Source: Streptomyces griseus
Lineage (GTDB): Bacteria; Actinomycetota; Actinomycetes; Streptomycetales; Streptomycetaceae
Direction: 5' to 3'
DNA length: 39,194 nt
Assembly (NCBI GenBank): GCA_002154345.1
Contig: MUNB01000091.1
Span: 1-39,194, forward strand
The notes under the pieces were generated by a model. The model did not search any database. It was given only the letters and a program-made list of their open reading frames with translations, and was not told where the DNA came from. Made by a program: the position numbers and the translations under genes. Below, piece after piece: positions 15,656 to 22,451 of the stretch. The number at the start of each line of letters is the position of its first letter. The first letter of the stretch is position 1.

Positions 15656-15907
15656 ATGGAACGTGTCGTAGCGTGGCTCAACGAGAAGAATCCCGGCCTC
15701 GACGGCCCGATCGGTGTCGACGAGGACCTCATCGAGGCCCGTCTCATCGACTCGATGGACTTCCTGGAGTTCATCGATCTCCTGGAGGAGATCTCCGGAG
15801 ACAGCATCGACCTGCAGGAGGTCACCATCGACGACTTCCGCACCCTCGCCCGCGTCAAGGAGCGCTTCCTGGGCTCCGTCGGCCTCGCCGAGGCGCAGGC
15901 GGGGTGA
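15656..15907 (+). CDS. Acyl/aminoacyl carrier protein
   Basis: This 83-residue acidic helical protein has the phosphopantetheine attachment motif IDSMDFLEF, with Ser33 as the attachment site. Helix 2 (FLEFIDLLEEISG) and helix 3 follow in normal carrier-protein spacing. It starts at ATG 15656 after a GAGGAG site. It lies 89 bases after the aminoacyl ligase gene and 25 bases before a phosphopantetheinyl transferase gene, so ligase, carrier and activating enzyme form one unit. The expected form is holo-protein carrying an aminoacyl thioester. This would be the substrate for the condensation protein and possibly for the dioxygenase encoded divergently. It resembles the small carriers of bll0957-type ligases more than fatty-acid ACP (DSL motif). 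Confidence 0.92.
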   Translation: MERVVAWLNEKNPGLDGPIGVDEDLIEARLIDSMDFLEFIDLLEEISGDSIDLQEVTIDDFRTLARVKERFLGSVGLAEAQAG

Positions 15908-15932
15908 GTACGGGCCGGGTGAGCACGGGCCG

Positions 15933-16589
15933 GTGGTGACCCTCCTCCCGACGCCGTACGCGACGGGCGCGGCCACCGTCGCCCTGGTCGCCACCACCGC
16001 CGAGGTCCTCGCCTGCCCGGAGCTGGACGAGGACATGCTCGCCCCGTGGGAGCGGGACCGGCTCGCGGCGGTGCGGGTGCCCGCCCGGCGTGCCGATGTC
16101 GTGGCCGCCCGGCTGCTGCTGCGGCTGTGCGCCTCCCGGGTCACCGGGCGGCCGCCCCACGAGATGGAGCCCGCCCAGCGCTGCCCCGGGTGCGGGGAGA
16201 GCGGGCACGGCCGGCCGTATCTGCCGGACCGCCCCGGCCTGGGCGCCAGTCTCAGTCACGCCGACGGGCTGGCCGCCGCGGCGGTCGGGCCCGGCCCGGT
16301 CGGTATCGACGTGGAGCCCCTGACCCGGCGGCCCGGGCCGCTGCCCGTACTGCGGCGGCTGCTGCCGGAGGCCGAGGTGGACGCCGCCCGCGCCGGGCCG
16401 GACCCCGGCCCGGCGCTGCTGCGGTTGTGGGTCCGGCGGGAGGCGCTGTTCAAGGCCGGGCGGGACGACGCCCGGCTGACCGAGTGGACGGACCACCGCC
16501 GTGCGGCCGTGGTGGCGCTGGCGGGCGCCCGGCCCCTCAGCCCCGCTCCGGCTTCGGCTCCGGCCGCTCCTTTGCCGTCAGGTCGATGA
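15933..16589 (+). CDS. 4'-phosphopantetheinyl transferase, Sfp/EntD superfamily
   Basis: The predicted 218-residue enzyme transfers phosphopantetheine from CoA to the carrier-protein Ser. Seen motifs are SLSHADG (the His loop that contacts CoA), VGIDVEPL with metal ligands D126 and E128, and WVRREALFKAG with E170 and K174. A CPGCGESGHG segment near residue 84 resembles the Cys-rich loop of actinobacterial EntD-type enzymes. The start is uncertain: GTG at 15933 or 15936, both with a poor ribosome site, 25-28 bases after the carrier stop. The last 53 bases overlap the convergent TetR gene, which is unusual and probably links their expression by antisense effects. The obvious substrate is the adjacent carrier protein. 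Confidence 0.9.
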   Translation: MVTLLPTPYATGAATVALVATTAEVLACPELDEDMLAPWERDRLAAVRVPARRADVVAARLLLRLCASRVTGRPPHEMEPAQRCPGCGESGHGRPYLPDRPGLGASLSHADGLAAAAVGPGPVGIDVEPLTRRPGPLPVLRRLLPEAEVDAARAGPDPGPALLRLWVRREALFKAGRDDARLTEWTDHRRAAVVALAGARPLSPAPASAPAAPLPSGR

Positions 16590-17166
16590 GGCGGCAGACC
16601 GTCTCGATGTCGATCTTCACCTGGGCGATCGAGGCCCGCCCCGACAGCCAGGTGATCAGCGCCGAGTGCCAGGTGTGCTCGATGACCCGGACCGCCGAGA
16701 GCTGCTCCGGGGTCGGGTGCTCCAGGCCCATCGCGTCCAGGATGATCGCCGTGGTGAGCCGGGAGACGGTGTCCACCTCGGGGCTCACGCTGCGGTCCGC
16801 GAAGGTCAGGGCGCGGACCATGGCGTCCGCGAGGTGCGGTTCGCGTTGCAGGGCGCGGAAGGCGCGCATCAGCGTTTCGGCCACCCGCTGGGCCGCGTCG
16901 TCACCGGCCGGCGGGCGCTTGCGGAGCGTGGTGTGCAGGTGCTGGAGCTGGTCCTGCATGGTTGCGACCAGCAGATGGATCTTGGAAGGGAAGTAGCGGT
17001 AGAGGGTGCCCAGCGCGACCCCGGCGGCCTCCGCCACCTCCCGCATCTGCACCGCCTCGAAGCCGCCCCGGCTGGCCAGCTGGGCGCTGGCGTGCAGGAT
17101 GCGGCGGCGACGGGCCTCCTGGCGCTCGGTCAGCGGAGGCGCTGCCGGTCTGGCGTCCGCGGTCAT
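16537..17166 (-). CDS. TetR-family repressor, KstR-like
   Basis: The predicted 209-residue regulator has an N-terminal HTH (RRRILHASAQLASRGGFEAVQMREVAEAAGVALGTLYRYFPSK). Both this block and the ligand domain (AMVRALTFADRSVSPEVD, then WHSALITWLSGRAS) closely resemble KstR, the repressor of cholesterol and lipid catabolism in mycobacteria and rhodococci, whose ligand is a CoA thioester. The start chosen is ATG 17166 behind GGGGA; upstream in-frame starts lack a ribosome site. It is divergent from the glycosyltransferase operon, and two KstR-type boxes lie between them, so autoregulation and control of that operon are likely. It overlaps the phosphopantetheinyl transferase gene tail to tail by 53 bases. 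A small inverted repeat (CACG-ATC-CGTG) lies just upstream of its start. Confidence 0.88.
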   Translation of the reverse strand: MTADARPAAPPLTERQEARRRRILHASAQLASRGGFEAVQMREVAEAAGVALGTLYRYFPSKIHLLVATMQDQLQHLHTTLRKRPPAGDDAAQRVAETLMRAFRALQREPHLADAMVRALTFADRSVSPEVDTVSRLTTAIILDAMGLEHPTPEQLSAVRVIEHTWHSALITWLSGRASIAQVKIDIETVCRLIDLTAKERPEPKPERG

Positions 17167-17343
17167 GCTGTCCCCGATCCACGATCCGTGATCCATGGCT
17201 TGATACCGCACCCGGACGGACGAAGCGGCCCGGCCGGGCGCGCACAGCATGCCAGGGCGTCCGTCGTGGCGCGAATCACCTGATCCGGCCGTTCCGCCGA
17301 CGCTACCTGCCGGTAGATTCGATGCACGCCGAACGATCAAGTG

Positions 17344-17378
17344 TGCAGCTTGTTCTATCAAGTCTGAAACTTGTTCTA
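17344..17378. promoter_or_regulatory. Tandem KstR-type operators
   Basis: TGAAACTTGTTCTA at 17365-17378 is a perfect match to TnnAACnnGTTnnA. TGCAGCTTGTTCTA at 17344-17357 differs at one fixed position. Their centres are 21 bp apart, two helical turns, so two dimers could bind the same face. A TAGATT -10-like hexamer (17377-17382) for the rightward operon overlaps the second box. Confidence 0.72.
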
Positions 17379-17432
17379 GATTAGCGCGACCGGTTACGCT
17401 CCGGCGAACACGCAGTCAGAAGGGGGCCGAGT

Positions 17433-18746
17433 GTGACCGCTGAGGCCATAGAGACAGGCCCCCGCACGGGCGACGGCAGCTCCGCCGGGACCGGCGACCG
17501 GCCGTTGCGCATCGCACTCCTCACCTACAAGGGCAATCCGTTCTGCGGCGGCCAGGGCGTGTACGTCCGCCACCTCGGCCGCGAGCTCGCCCGGCTCGGC
17601 CACAGCGTCGAGGTCATCGGCGCCCAGCCCTACCCGGTGCTCGACGAGGGCGTTCCGCTCACCGAGCTGCCCAGCCTCGACCTCTACCGGCAGCCCGATC
17701 CGTTCCGTACGCCGAAGCGCGGCGAGTACCGCGACTGGATCGACCTGGCCGAGGTCGCCACCATGTGGACCGGGGGCTTCCCCGAGCCGCTCACCTTCAG
17801 CCTCCGCGCCCGCCGCCATCTGCTGGCCCGGCGCGGCGAGTTCGATGTCGTCCACGACAACCAGACCCTCGGCTACGGGCTCCTCGGCGAGCTCGGGGCC
17901 CCGCTGGTGACGACGATCCACCACCCCATCACCGTGGACCGCAGGCTCGACCTGGAAGCCGCGACCAGCCGCCGCCGACGCGCCTCCGTACGCCGCTGGT
18001 ACGCCTTCACCCGGATGCAGAAGCGGGTCGCCCGCAAGCTGGACACCGTCCTCACCGTCTCCGGCTCCTCCCGCGACGAGATCGTCGAGGACCTCGGCGT
18101 GCGCGAGGACCGGATCAGCGTCGTCCACATCGGCGCCGACACCGACCTGTGGTCGCCCGACCCCTCCGTCGCCGAGGTGCCCGGCCGTATCGTCACCACC
18201 TCCAGCGCCGACGTCCCGCTCAAGGGCCTCGTCCACCTCGTCGACGCGCTCGCCAAGCTCCGTACCGAGAACCCCGCCGCCCACCTCGTCGTCGTCGGCA
18301 AGCGCGCCGAGGACGGGCCGGTCGCCCGCGCGATCGAGCGGCACGGCCTCGCGGACGCCGTCGAGTTCGTCAAGGGCATCAGCGACGCCGAACTCGTCGA
18401 CCTCGTGCGCAGCGCCCAGGTCTCCTGCGTGCCCTCGCTGTACGAGGGCTTCTCGCTGCCCGCCGCCGAGGCCATGGCCACCGGCACCCCGCTCGTCGCC
18501 ACCACCGGCGGCGCGATCCCCGAGGTCTCCGGCCGCGACGGGGAGACCTGTCTCGCCGTCCCGCCCGGCGACGCGGACGCGCTGGCCGGGGCGCTGGCCC
18601 GGCTGCTGGGCGACGCGGAACTGCGCGCCCGGCTCGGCGCGGCGGGCCGGGCGCGGGTGCTGGCCAACTTCACCTGGGCCCGGGCGGCCGCCGGAACGGC
18701 CGAACTGTACCGTCGGGCGATCACCGCCCGCGGAGTCCGCAGGTGA
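17433..18746 (+). CDS. Glycosyltransferase family 4 (GT-B) protein
   Basis: The predicted 437-residue cytoplasmic GT-B glycosyltransferase transfers a sugar from a nucleotide donor to a lipid, polymer or small-molecule acceptor. The N-terminal acceptor domain shows the GGQGVYVRHLGREL loop. The C-terminal donor domain shows SLYEGFSLPAAEAMATGTPLV, the E-x7-E retaining-GT4 signature. The GTG at 17433 follows AGGGGG. It heads a three-gene operon with a methyltransferase and a prenyltransferase-like protein and is preceded by tandem KstR-type boxes, which suggests a membrane- or lipid-linked glycoconjugate. The acceptor and sugar are unknown. The first 22 residues form a disordered Gly/Thr leader, so a slightly later start is possible. 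Confidence 0.92.
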   Translation: MTAEAIETGPRTGDGSSAGTGDRPLRIALLTYKGNPFCGGQGVYVRHLGRELARLGHSVEVIGAQPYPVLDEGVPLTELPSLDLYRQPDPFRTPKRGEYRDWIDLAEVATMWTGGFPEPLTFSLRARRHLLARRGEFDVVHDNQTLGYGLLGELGAPLVTTIHHPITVDRRLDLEAATSRRRRASVRRWYAFTRMQKRVARKLDTVLTVSGSSRDEIVEDLGVREDRISVVHIGADTDLWSPDPSVAEVPGRIVTTSSADVPLKGLVHLVDALAKLRTENPAAHLVVVGKRAEDGPVARAIERHGLADAVEFVKGISDAELVDLVRSAQVSCVPSLYEGFSLPAAEAMATGTPLVATTGGAIPEVSGRDGETCLAVPPGDADALAGALARLLGDAELRARLGAAGRARVLANFTWARAAAGTAELYRRAITARGVRR

Positions 18747-18834
18747 CCGTGGACTCCCGGGCGGCCGCGCGCCCCCGGGCGACCGCGGACCCGCTCGTCG
18801 CAACCCGTACCTCCGACCTCGAAGGCAGGCCCTC

Positions 18835-19566
18835 GTGCTGACCGTCGACTTCACCCGCTTCCCGCTCGCCGCCGGCGACCGAGTGCTCGACCTGGGCTGC
18901 GGTGCCGGCCGGCATGCCTTCGAGTGTTACCGGCGCGGTGCGCAGGTCGTCGCGCTCGACCAGAACGGCGAGGAGATCCGCGAGGTCGCCAAGTGGTTCG
19001 CCGCGATGAAGGAGGCCGGTGAGGCCCCCGAGGGCGCCACCGCCACCGCCATGGAGGGCGACGCGCTCAACCTGCCCTTCCCCGACGACTCCTTCGACGT
19101 CGTGATCATCTCCGAGGTCATGGAGCACATCCCGGACGACAAGGGCGTCCTCGCCGAGATGGTCCGGGTCCTCAAGCCGGGCGGCCGGATCGCCATCACG
19201 GTCCCGCGCTACGGCCCCGAGAAGATCTGCTGGACCCTCTCCGACGCGTACCACGAGGTCGAGGGCGGCCACATCCGCATCTACAAGGCCGACCAGCTCC
19301 TCGCCCGGATCCGCGAGGCCGGGCTCAAGCCGTACGGCACCCACCACGCCCACGCGCTGCACTCGCCGTACTGGTGGCTGAAGTGCGCCTTCGGCGTGGA
19401 CAACGACCAGGCGCTGCCGGTCCGCGCCTACCACAAGCTGCTGGTCTGGGACATCATGAAGAAGCCGCTGGCGACCCGGGTCGCCGAGCAGCTCCTCAAC
19501 CCGGTCGTCGGCAAGAGCTTCGTCGCCTACGCCACCAAGCCGCACCTTCCGAAGGCCGAGGCGTGA
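18835..19566 (+). CDS. Class I SAM-dependent methyltransferase
   Basis: The predicted 243-residue cytoplasmic methyltransferase has SAM motif I (VLDLGCGAGRHAFE, residues 20-33), the acidic residue of motif II (VVALDQN), and motif IV/post-I blocks (FDVVIISEVMEHIPDD, VLKPGGRIAITVP) in normal order. It belongs to the Methyltransf_11 type. The start is GTG 18835 (MLTVDFTRFPL) with a weak AAGGCAGG site. It lies 88 bases after the glycosyltransferase gene; that gap contains a small GC hairpin (CCCGGG and CCCGGG arms) but no gene. The stop overlaps the next start as GTGA. The likely role is to methylate the product of, or precursor for, the neighbouring glycosyltransferase; the substrate is unknown. 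Confidence 0.92.
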   Translation: MLTVDFTRFPLAAGDRVLDLGCGAGRHAFECYRRGAQVVALDQNGEEIREVAKWFAAMKEAGEAPEGATATAMEGDALNLPFPDDSFDVVIISEVMEHIPDDKGVLAEMVRVLKPGGRIAITVPRYGPEKICWTLSDAYHEVEGGHIRIYKADQLLARIREAGLKPYGTHHAHALHSPYWWLKCAFGVDNDQALPVRAYHKLLVWDIMKKPLATRVAEQLLNPVVGKSFVAYATKPHLPKAEA

Positions 19567-20636
19567 GCACTCCCGAACAGACCGAACACCTCGTCCTGCC
19601 CGGCGTTCTGACGGCACGTCAGGCGTCCGAGACGGTCGCCGCCCTGCTCGCCGTGCAGCGGGAGGACGGGGCGCTGCCGTGGTTCCGGGGCCACCACCTC
19701 GACCCGTGGGACCACACCGAGACCGCGATGGCGCTCGACGCGGCCGGTGAGCACGAGGCCGCCGCCCGCGCCTACGACTGGCTCGCCCGCAACCAGAACG
19801 CCGACGGCTCCTGGTACGCCGCCTACCACGACGGCGACCCGCAGCAGCCGACCGACCGGGGCCTGGAGAGCAACTTCTGCGCGTACGTGGCCGTCGGCGT
19901 CTGGCACCACTACCTCGCCACCGGCGACGACGCGTTCGTCGACCGGATGTGGCCCACGGTCTACGCGGCCGTCGAGTTCGTCCTCGGCCTCCAGCAGCCC
20001 GGCGGGCAGATCGGCTGGAAGCGGGAGCCCGACGGCACGCCCGTGAGCGACGCGCTGCTGACCGGCTCCTCCTCGATCCACCAGGCGCTGCGCTGTGCGC
20101 TGGCCATCGCCGAGCGCCGCGAGGAGCCGCAGCCCGACTGGGAGCTGGCGACCGGAGCGCTGGCCCACGCGATCCGCAGCCACCCCGAGCGCTTCCTCGA
20201 CAAGAGCCGCTACTCGATGGACTGGTACTACCCGGTCCTCGGCGGCGCGGTCACCGGGGCCGAGGCAACCGCCCGCATCCAGGAGAGCTGGGACCGCTTC
20301 GTGGTGCCCGGCCTCGGGGTGCGCTGTGTGCTGCCCAACCCCTGGGTGACCGGCGGCGAGAGCTGCGAACTCGCCCTGGCCCTCTGGGTGACGGGGGAGT
20401 CGGACCGGGCGCTGGAGATCCTCCAGTCCGTCCAGCACCTGCGCGCCGAGGGCGGGCTGTACTGGACGGGGTACGTCTTCGAGGGCAACCGGGCCTTCTG
20501 GCCCGAGGAGCTCACCACCTGGACGGCGGGCTCCCTGCTGCTGGCGGTGGCCGCTCTCGGGGGCGACGAGGCGACCACCGCCGTCTTCGCGGGCGAGCGG
20601 CTGCCGGTCGGCCTGGAGCCGGACTGCTGCCGCTGA
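19563..20636 (+). CDS. Prenyltransferase/squalene-oxidase-like alpha/alpha-barrel protein
   Basis: The predicted 357-residue soluble protein is built from helical-hairpin repeats of an (alpha/alpha)6 barrel. Repeats include VAALLAVQREDGALPWF, WDHTETAMALDAAGE, DWLARNQNADGSWYAAY and FVLGLQQPGGQIGW. Such proteins are often labelled prenyltransferases, but the fold is shared with cyclases and glycoside hydrolases of six-hairpin type, and the aspartate-rich motif of true terpene cyclases (DxDD) is not seen. It starts at GTG 19563, overlapping the methyltransferase stop (GTGA). It is the third gene of the KstR-box-preceded operon; acting on the glycoconjugate made by the other two is a reasonable inference. 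A perfect CTGACG-GCA-CGTCAG palindrome lies in its first 60 bases. Confidence 0.82.
   Translation: MSTPEQTEHLVLPGVLTARQASETVAALLAVQREDGALPWFRGHHLDPWDHTETAMALDAAGEHEAAARAYDWLARNQNADGSWYAAYHDGDPQQPTDRGLESNFCAYVAVGVWHHYLATGDDAFVDRMWPTVYAAVEFVLGLQQPGGQIGWKREPDGTPVSDALLTGSSSIHQALRCALAIAERREEPQPDWELATGALAHAIRSHPERFLDKSRYSMDWYYPVLGGAVTGAEATARIQESWDRFVVPGLGVRCVLPNPWVTGGESCELALALWVTGESDRALEILQSVQHLRAEGGLYWTGYVFEGNRAFWPEELTTWTAGSLLLAVAALGGDEATTAVFAGERLPVGLEPDCCR
19608..19622. repeat. Intragenic copy of the CTGACG-N3-CGTCAG palindrome
   Basis: CTGACG-GCA-CGTCAG is perfect and lies inside the prenyltransferase-like gene, coding for LTAR at the start of the protein. It matches the upstream element at 26223-26237 at every fixed position. 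It could be chance, or an internal operator that limits read-through of the operon. Confidence 0.4.
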
Positions 20637-20649
20637 ACACGCCCTGAGG

Positions 20650-20668
20650 CGGGGCCGGTTCAGCCCCG
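20650..20668. terminator. Candidate bidirectional terminator
   Basis: CGGGGC (20650-20655) and GCCCCG (20663-20668) form a 6-bp stem with a 7-base loop between two convergent genes. It overlaps the stop codon of the leftward membrane protein. Confidence 0.4.
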
Positions 20669-20953
20669 GCGGAGCCGGCCCGCCACCGCGTGCCCGATGA
20701 AGAGATAGACCGCGGCCGCCAGGCCGTAACCGGCCACCACCCGCGCCCACGCCTTGTCGAACGTGAACAGGTCGTACGACCAGCCGGCCAGCCAGCGGGC
20801 CGAGTCGTGCACCCACTGCACGAAGTCGTTGCCGCGGTTGGCGTCCAGCAGGTACATCAGGATCCAGAGAATGATGATGAAGGCCAGGATGTCGGCCACG
20901 ACGGCGATCACACGAGCCGCTGAACTGCTTCCTGAACGGGTTCTGGGAGACAT
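20660..20953 (-). CDS. Small integral membrane protein, unknown function
   Basis: The predicted 97-residue protein has two clear transmembrane helices: residues about 17-37 (AVVADILAFIIILWILMYLL) and 68-88 (ARVVAGYGLAAAVYLFIGHAV). A Trp-rich segment joins them, and an RRG tail faces the cytoplasm. The ATG at 20953 begins MSPRTRSGSSSAAR, a positive N-terminus placed inside. Similar short proteins are common in Streptomyces, but I know no function. It stands alone on its strand, convergent with the prenyltransferase-like gene and divergent from a lipoprotein gene. The 158-base gap upstream shows no clear operator. Confidence 0.75.
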   Translation of the reverse strand: MSPRTRSGSSSAARVIAVVADILAFIIILWILMYLLDANRGNDFVQWVHDSARWLAGWSYDLFTFDKAWARVVAGYGLAAAVYLFIGHAVAGRLRRG

Positions 20954-21111
20954 GGAACTCTGGTTGCCGCTTTACGCAGGGTGAAACCCGGACGGCCCGC
21001 ACCGGGTGGCGACCGGGGGGAGTACGGGCGACGCTGAACCGGAGTGCCGAGGTCCGTCACTCGCTGTGACATGCCCGGGTTGGCCCGTTCAGTCCGGTCA
21101 GGAGGCCCGCC

Positions 21112-21690
21112 GTGTTCCGTCCCGTACCGCTCCGCCGCACCCTGACCGCGCTGCTGCTGTCCTGCGCCCTCCTGGCGGGCGCCACCGCGTGCGGAGACTC
21201 CGGAGACTCCGCGGGCGGGAACGCGGCGAGCGCGTCGGCGGCGGCCGACCCCTCCGGCGCCGGCCCGTCGCCGTCCGCCGAGAAGCAGCGGCTCGCCAAG
21301 ACCCGGTTCGTCGCCAACGCGGGGCTCGCGGCGGGTGCGACGTACCAGTGGATCGTGAAGCCGTACCGGGCCGGGACGTTCAAGAAGGGCGCGGAGGGCC
21401 GGCGCCTCGCCCTCGTCAAGGCGGGCCTGGCGGGCGGGTTCGCCTACAACCGGCTCAGGGCCGCGGCGGAGAACGCCAAGGGCGACCCGCTGCTGTCGAA
21501 GGCCGTCGCCCCGCTCACCGCCGGAATCGAATCGCTCAAGGGGCTGGGGACGAAGCTCCGCAAGGGCGAGGCGGGCGAGGGCGATGTGGGCGCGTTCGAG
21601 AGCGTCATCGACAGCATCAAGAACGCCGGCAAGGACGCGGGCGCCGAGGTGAAGGAGAAGGTTCCCTCCACCTCCCAGCTGACCGGATAG
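21112..21690 (+). CDS. Secreted lipoprotein, unknown function
   Basis: The predicted 192-residue protein begins with a lipoprotein signal peptide whose lipobox is AGATAC, with Cys near residue 27. A low-complexity Gly/Ser/Ala linker follows, then a helical domain of about 140 residues rich in Ala, Lys and Gly (for example TYQWIVKPYRAGTFKKGAEGRR, AGLAGGFAYNRLRAAAENAKG). It would be anchored on the outer face of the membrane. No enzyme motif is visible. The GTG at 21112 has a strong AGGAGG site. It appears monocistronic; the next gene begins 222 bases later, and that gap has only a weak hairpin (CTCGA-TTTCGG-TCGAG near 21833). Confidence 0.78.
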   Translation: MFRPVPLRRTLTALLLSCALLAGATACGDSGDSAGGNAASASAAADPSGAGPSPSAEKQRLAKTRFVANAGLAAGATYQWIVKPYRAGTFKKGAEGRRLALVKAGLAGGFAYNRLRAAAENAKGDPLLSKAVAPLTAGIESLKGLGTKLRKGEAGEGDVGAFESVIDSIKNAGKDAGAEVKEKVPSTSQLTG

Positions 21691-21912
21691 CGGCGGCGCG
21701 ACGATCCGGACAGCGGCGGCGGAAGAGATTCGGGTGGCCCTTCGCCCGCGGTCGTGACCATGTGGATGATATGAATATTCGGCTCGGCATGTGAAGTTGA
21801 CGTGCCGGGTGGACGGTACGTGCCGAGGGGGCCTCGATTTCGGTCGAGCGGCGCATCACTGCTCCCTCGTGCGGCCGTTCCTGTGGCCCGACTACGAGAG
21901 GCTGATGAAGCA

Positions 21913-22413
21913 GTGAGAGCCCGTTCCTTCCTTTCCGCCGCCCTGGCGACCGCCGCCGTCACCGGAATCGTCCTGGTGGGCGCGCCGTTCGCCGGAGCCG
22001 AGCCCGGCGCCCCGGCCGCCGCCGCCGACGAGCTGCCGCCGGTGGCCGTGGAGGACTTCGCCTACCCGGAGGCGGACAAGATCTTCGCCGAGCAGGGCAT
22101 CCTCCTCAAGCGCGGCGACGGACACATCCTGCTCGCGGACTGCGCGTCCGCCACCGGACTGGTCGAGGTCTTCTCGCGCGAGAAGGGCCGCTTCTGCTTC
22201 CGGGTCACCGGCAACAGCGGCTTCCTCTCGCTCGAACTCCCGCAGGTCTACGGGGTCAAGGGCAACGACTACACGCTGCGGGTCGACATGGAGGCCGTGG
22301 GCGGCGAAGAGGCCTCCTTCGACGTTCCGAAGAACACCTGGACGCCGGTCGGCGAGACCGCCGACCCCGAGAACCGCGACCACACGCTTCTCGAGATCCA
22401 CGCCACCAAGTAG
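21913..22413 (+). CDS. Secreted protein, unknown function
   Basis: The predicted 166-residue protein starts at GTG 21913 with a Sec signal peptide (MRARSFLSAALATAAVTGIV, cleavage near FAGAEPGAP). A mature domain of about 120 residues contains two cysteines (LLADCASATG, GRFCFRVTG) that could form a disulfide, and predicted beta structure (GFLSLELPQVYGV, YTLRVDMEAVG). It looks like a small beta-sandwich extracellular protein; I do not recognise the family. It lies 38 bases before the pseudoprotease gene in the same direction, so the two are probably co-transcribed and may work together outside the cell. Confidence 0.78.
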   Translation: MRARSFLSAALATAAVTGIVLVGAPFAGAEPGAPAAAADELPPVAVEDFAYPEADKIFAEQGILLKRGDGHILLADCASATGLVEVFSREKGRFCFRVTGNSGFLSLELPQVYGVKGNDYTLRVDMEAVGGEEASFDVPKNTWTPVGETADPENRDHTLLEIHATK

Positions 22414-22451
22414 AGCGCGGTCCGTCCTTCCGTAACCAGCGAGGAATCCTT

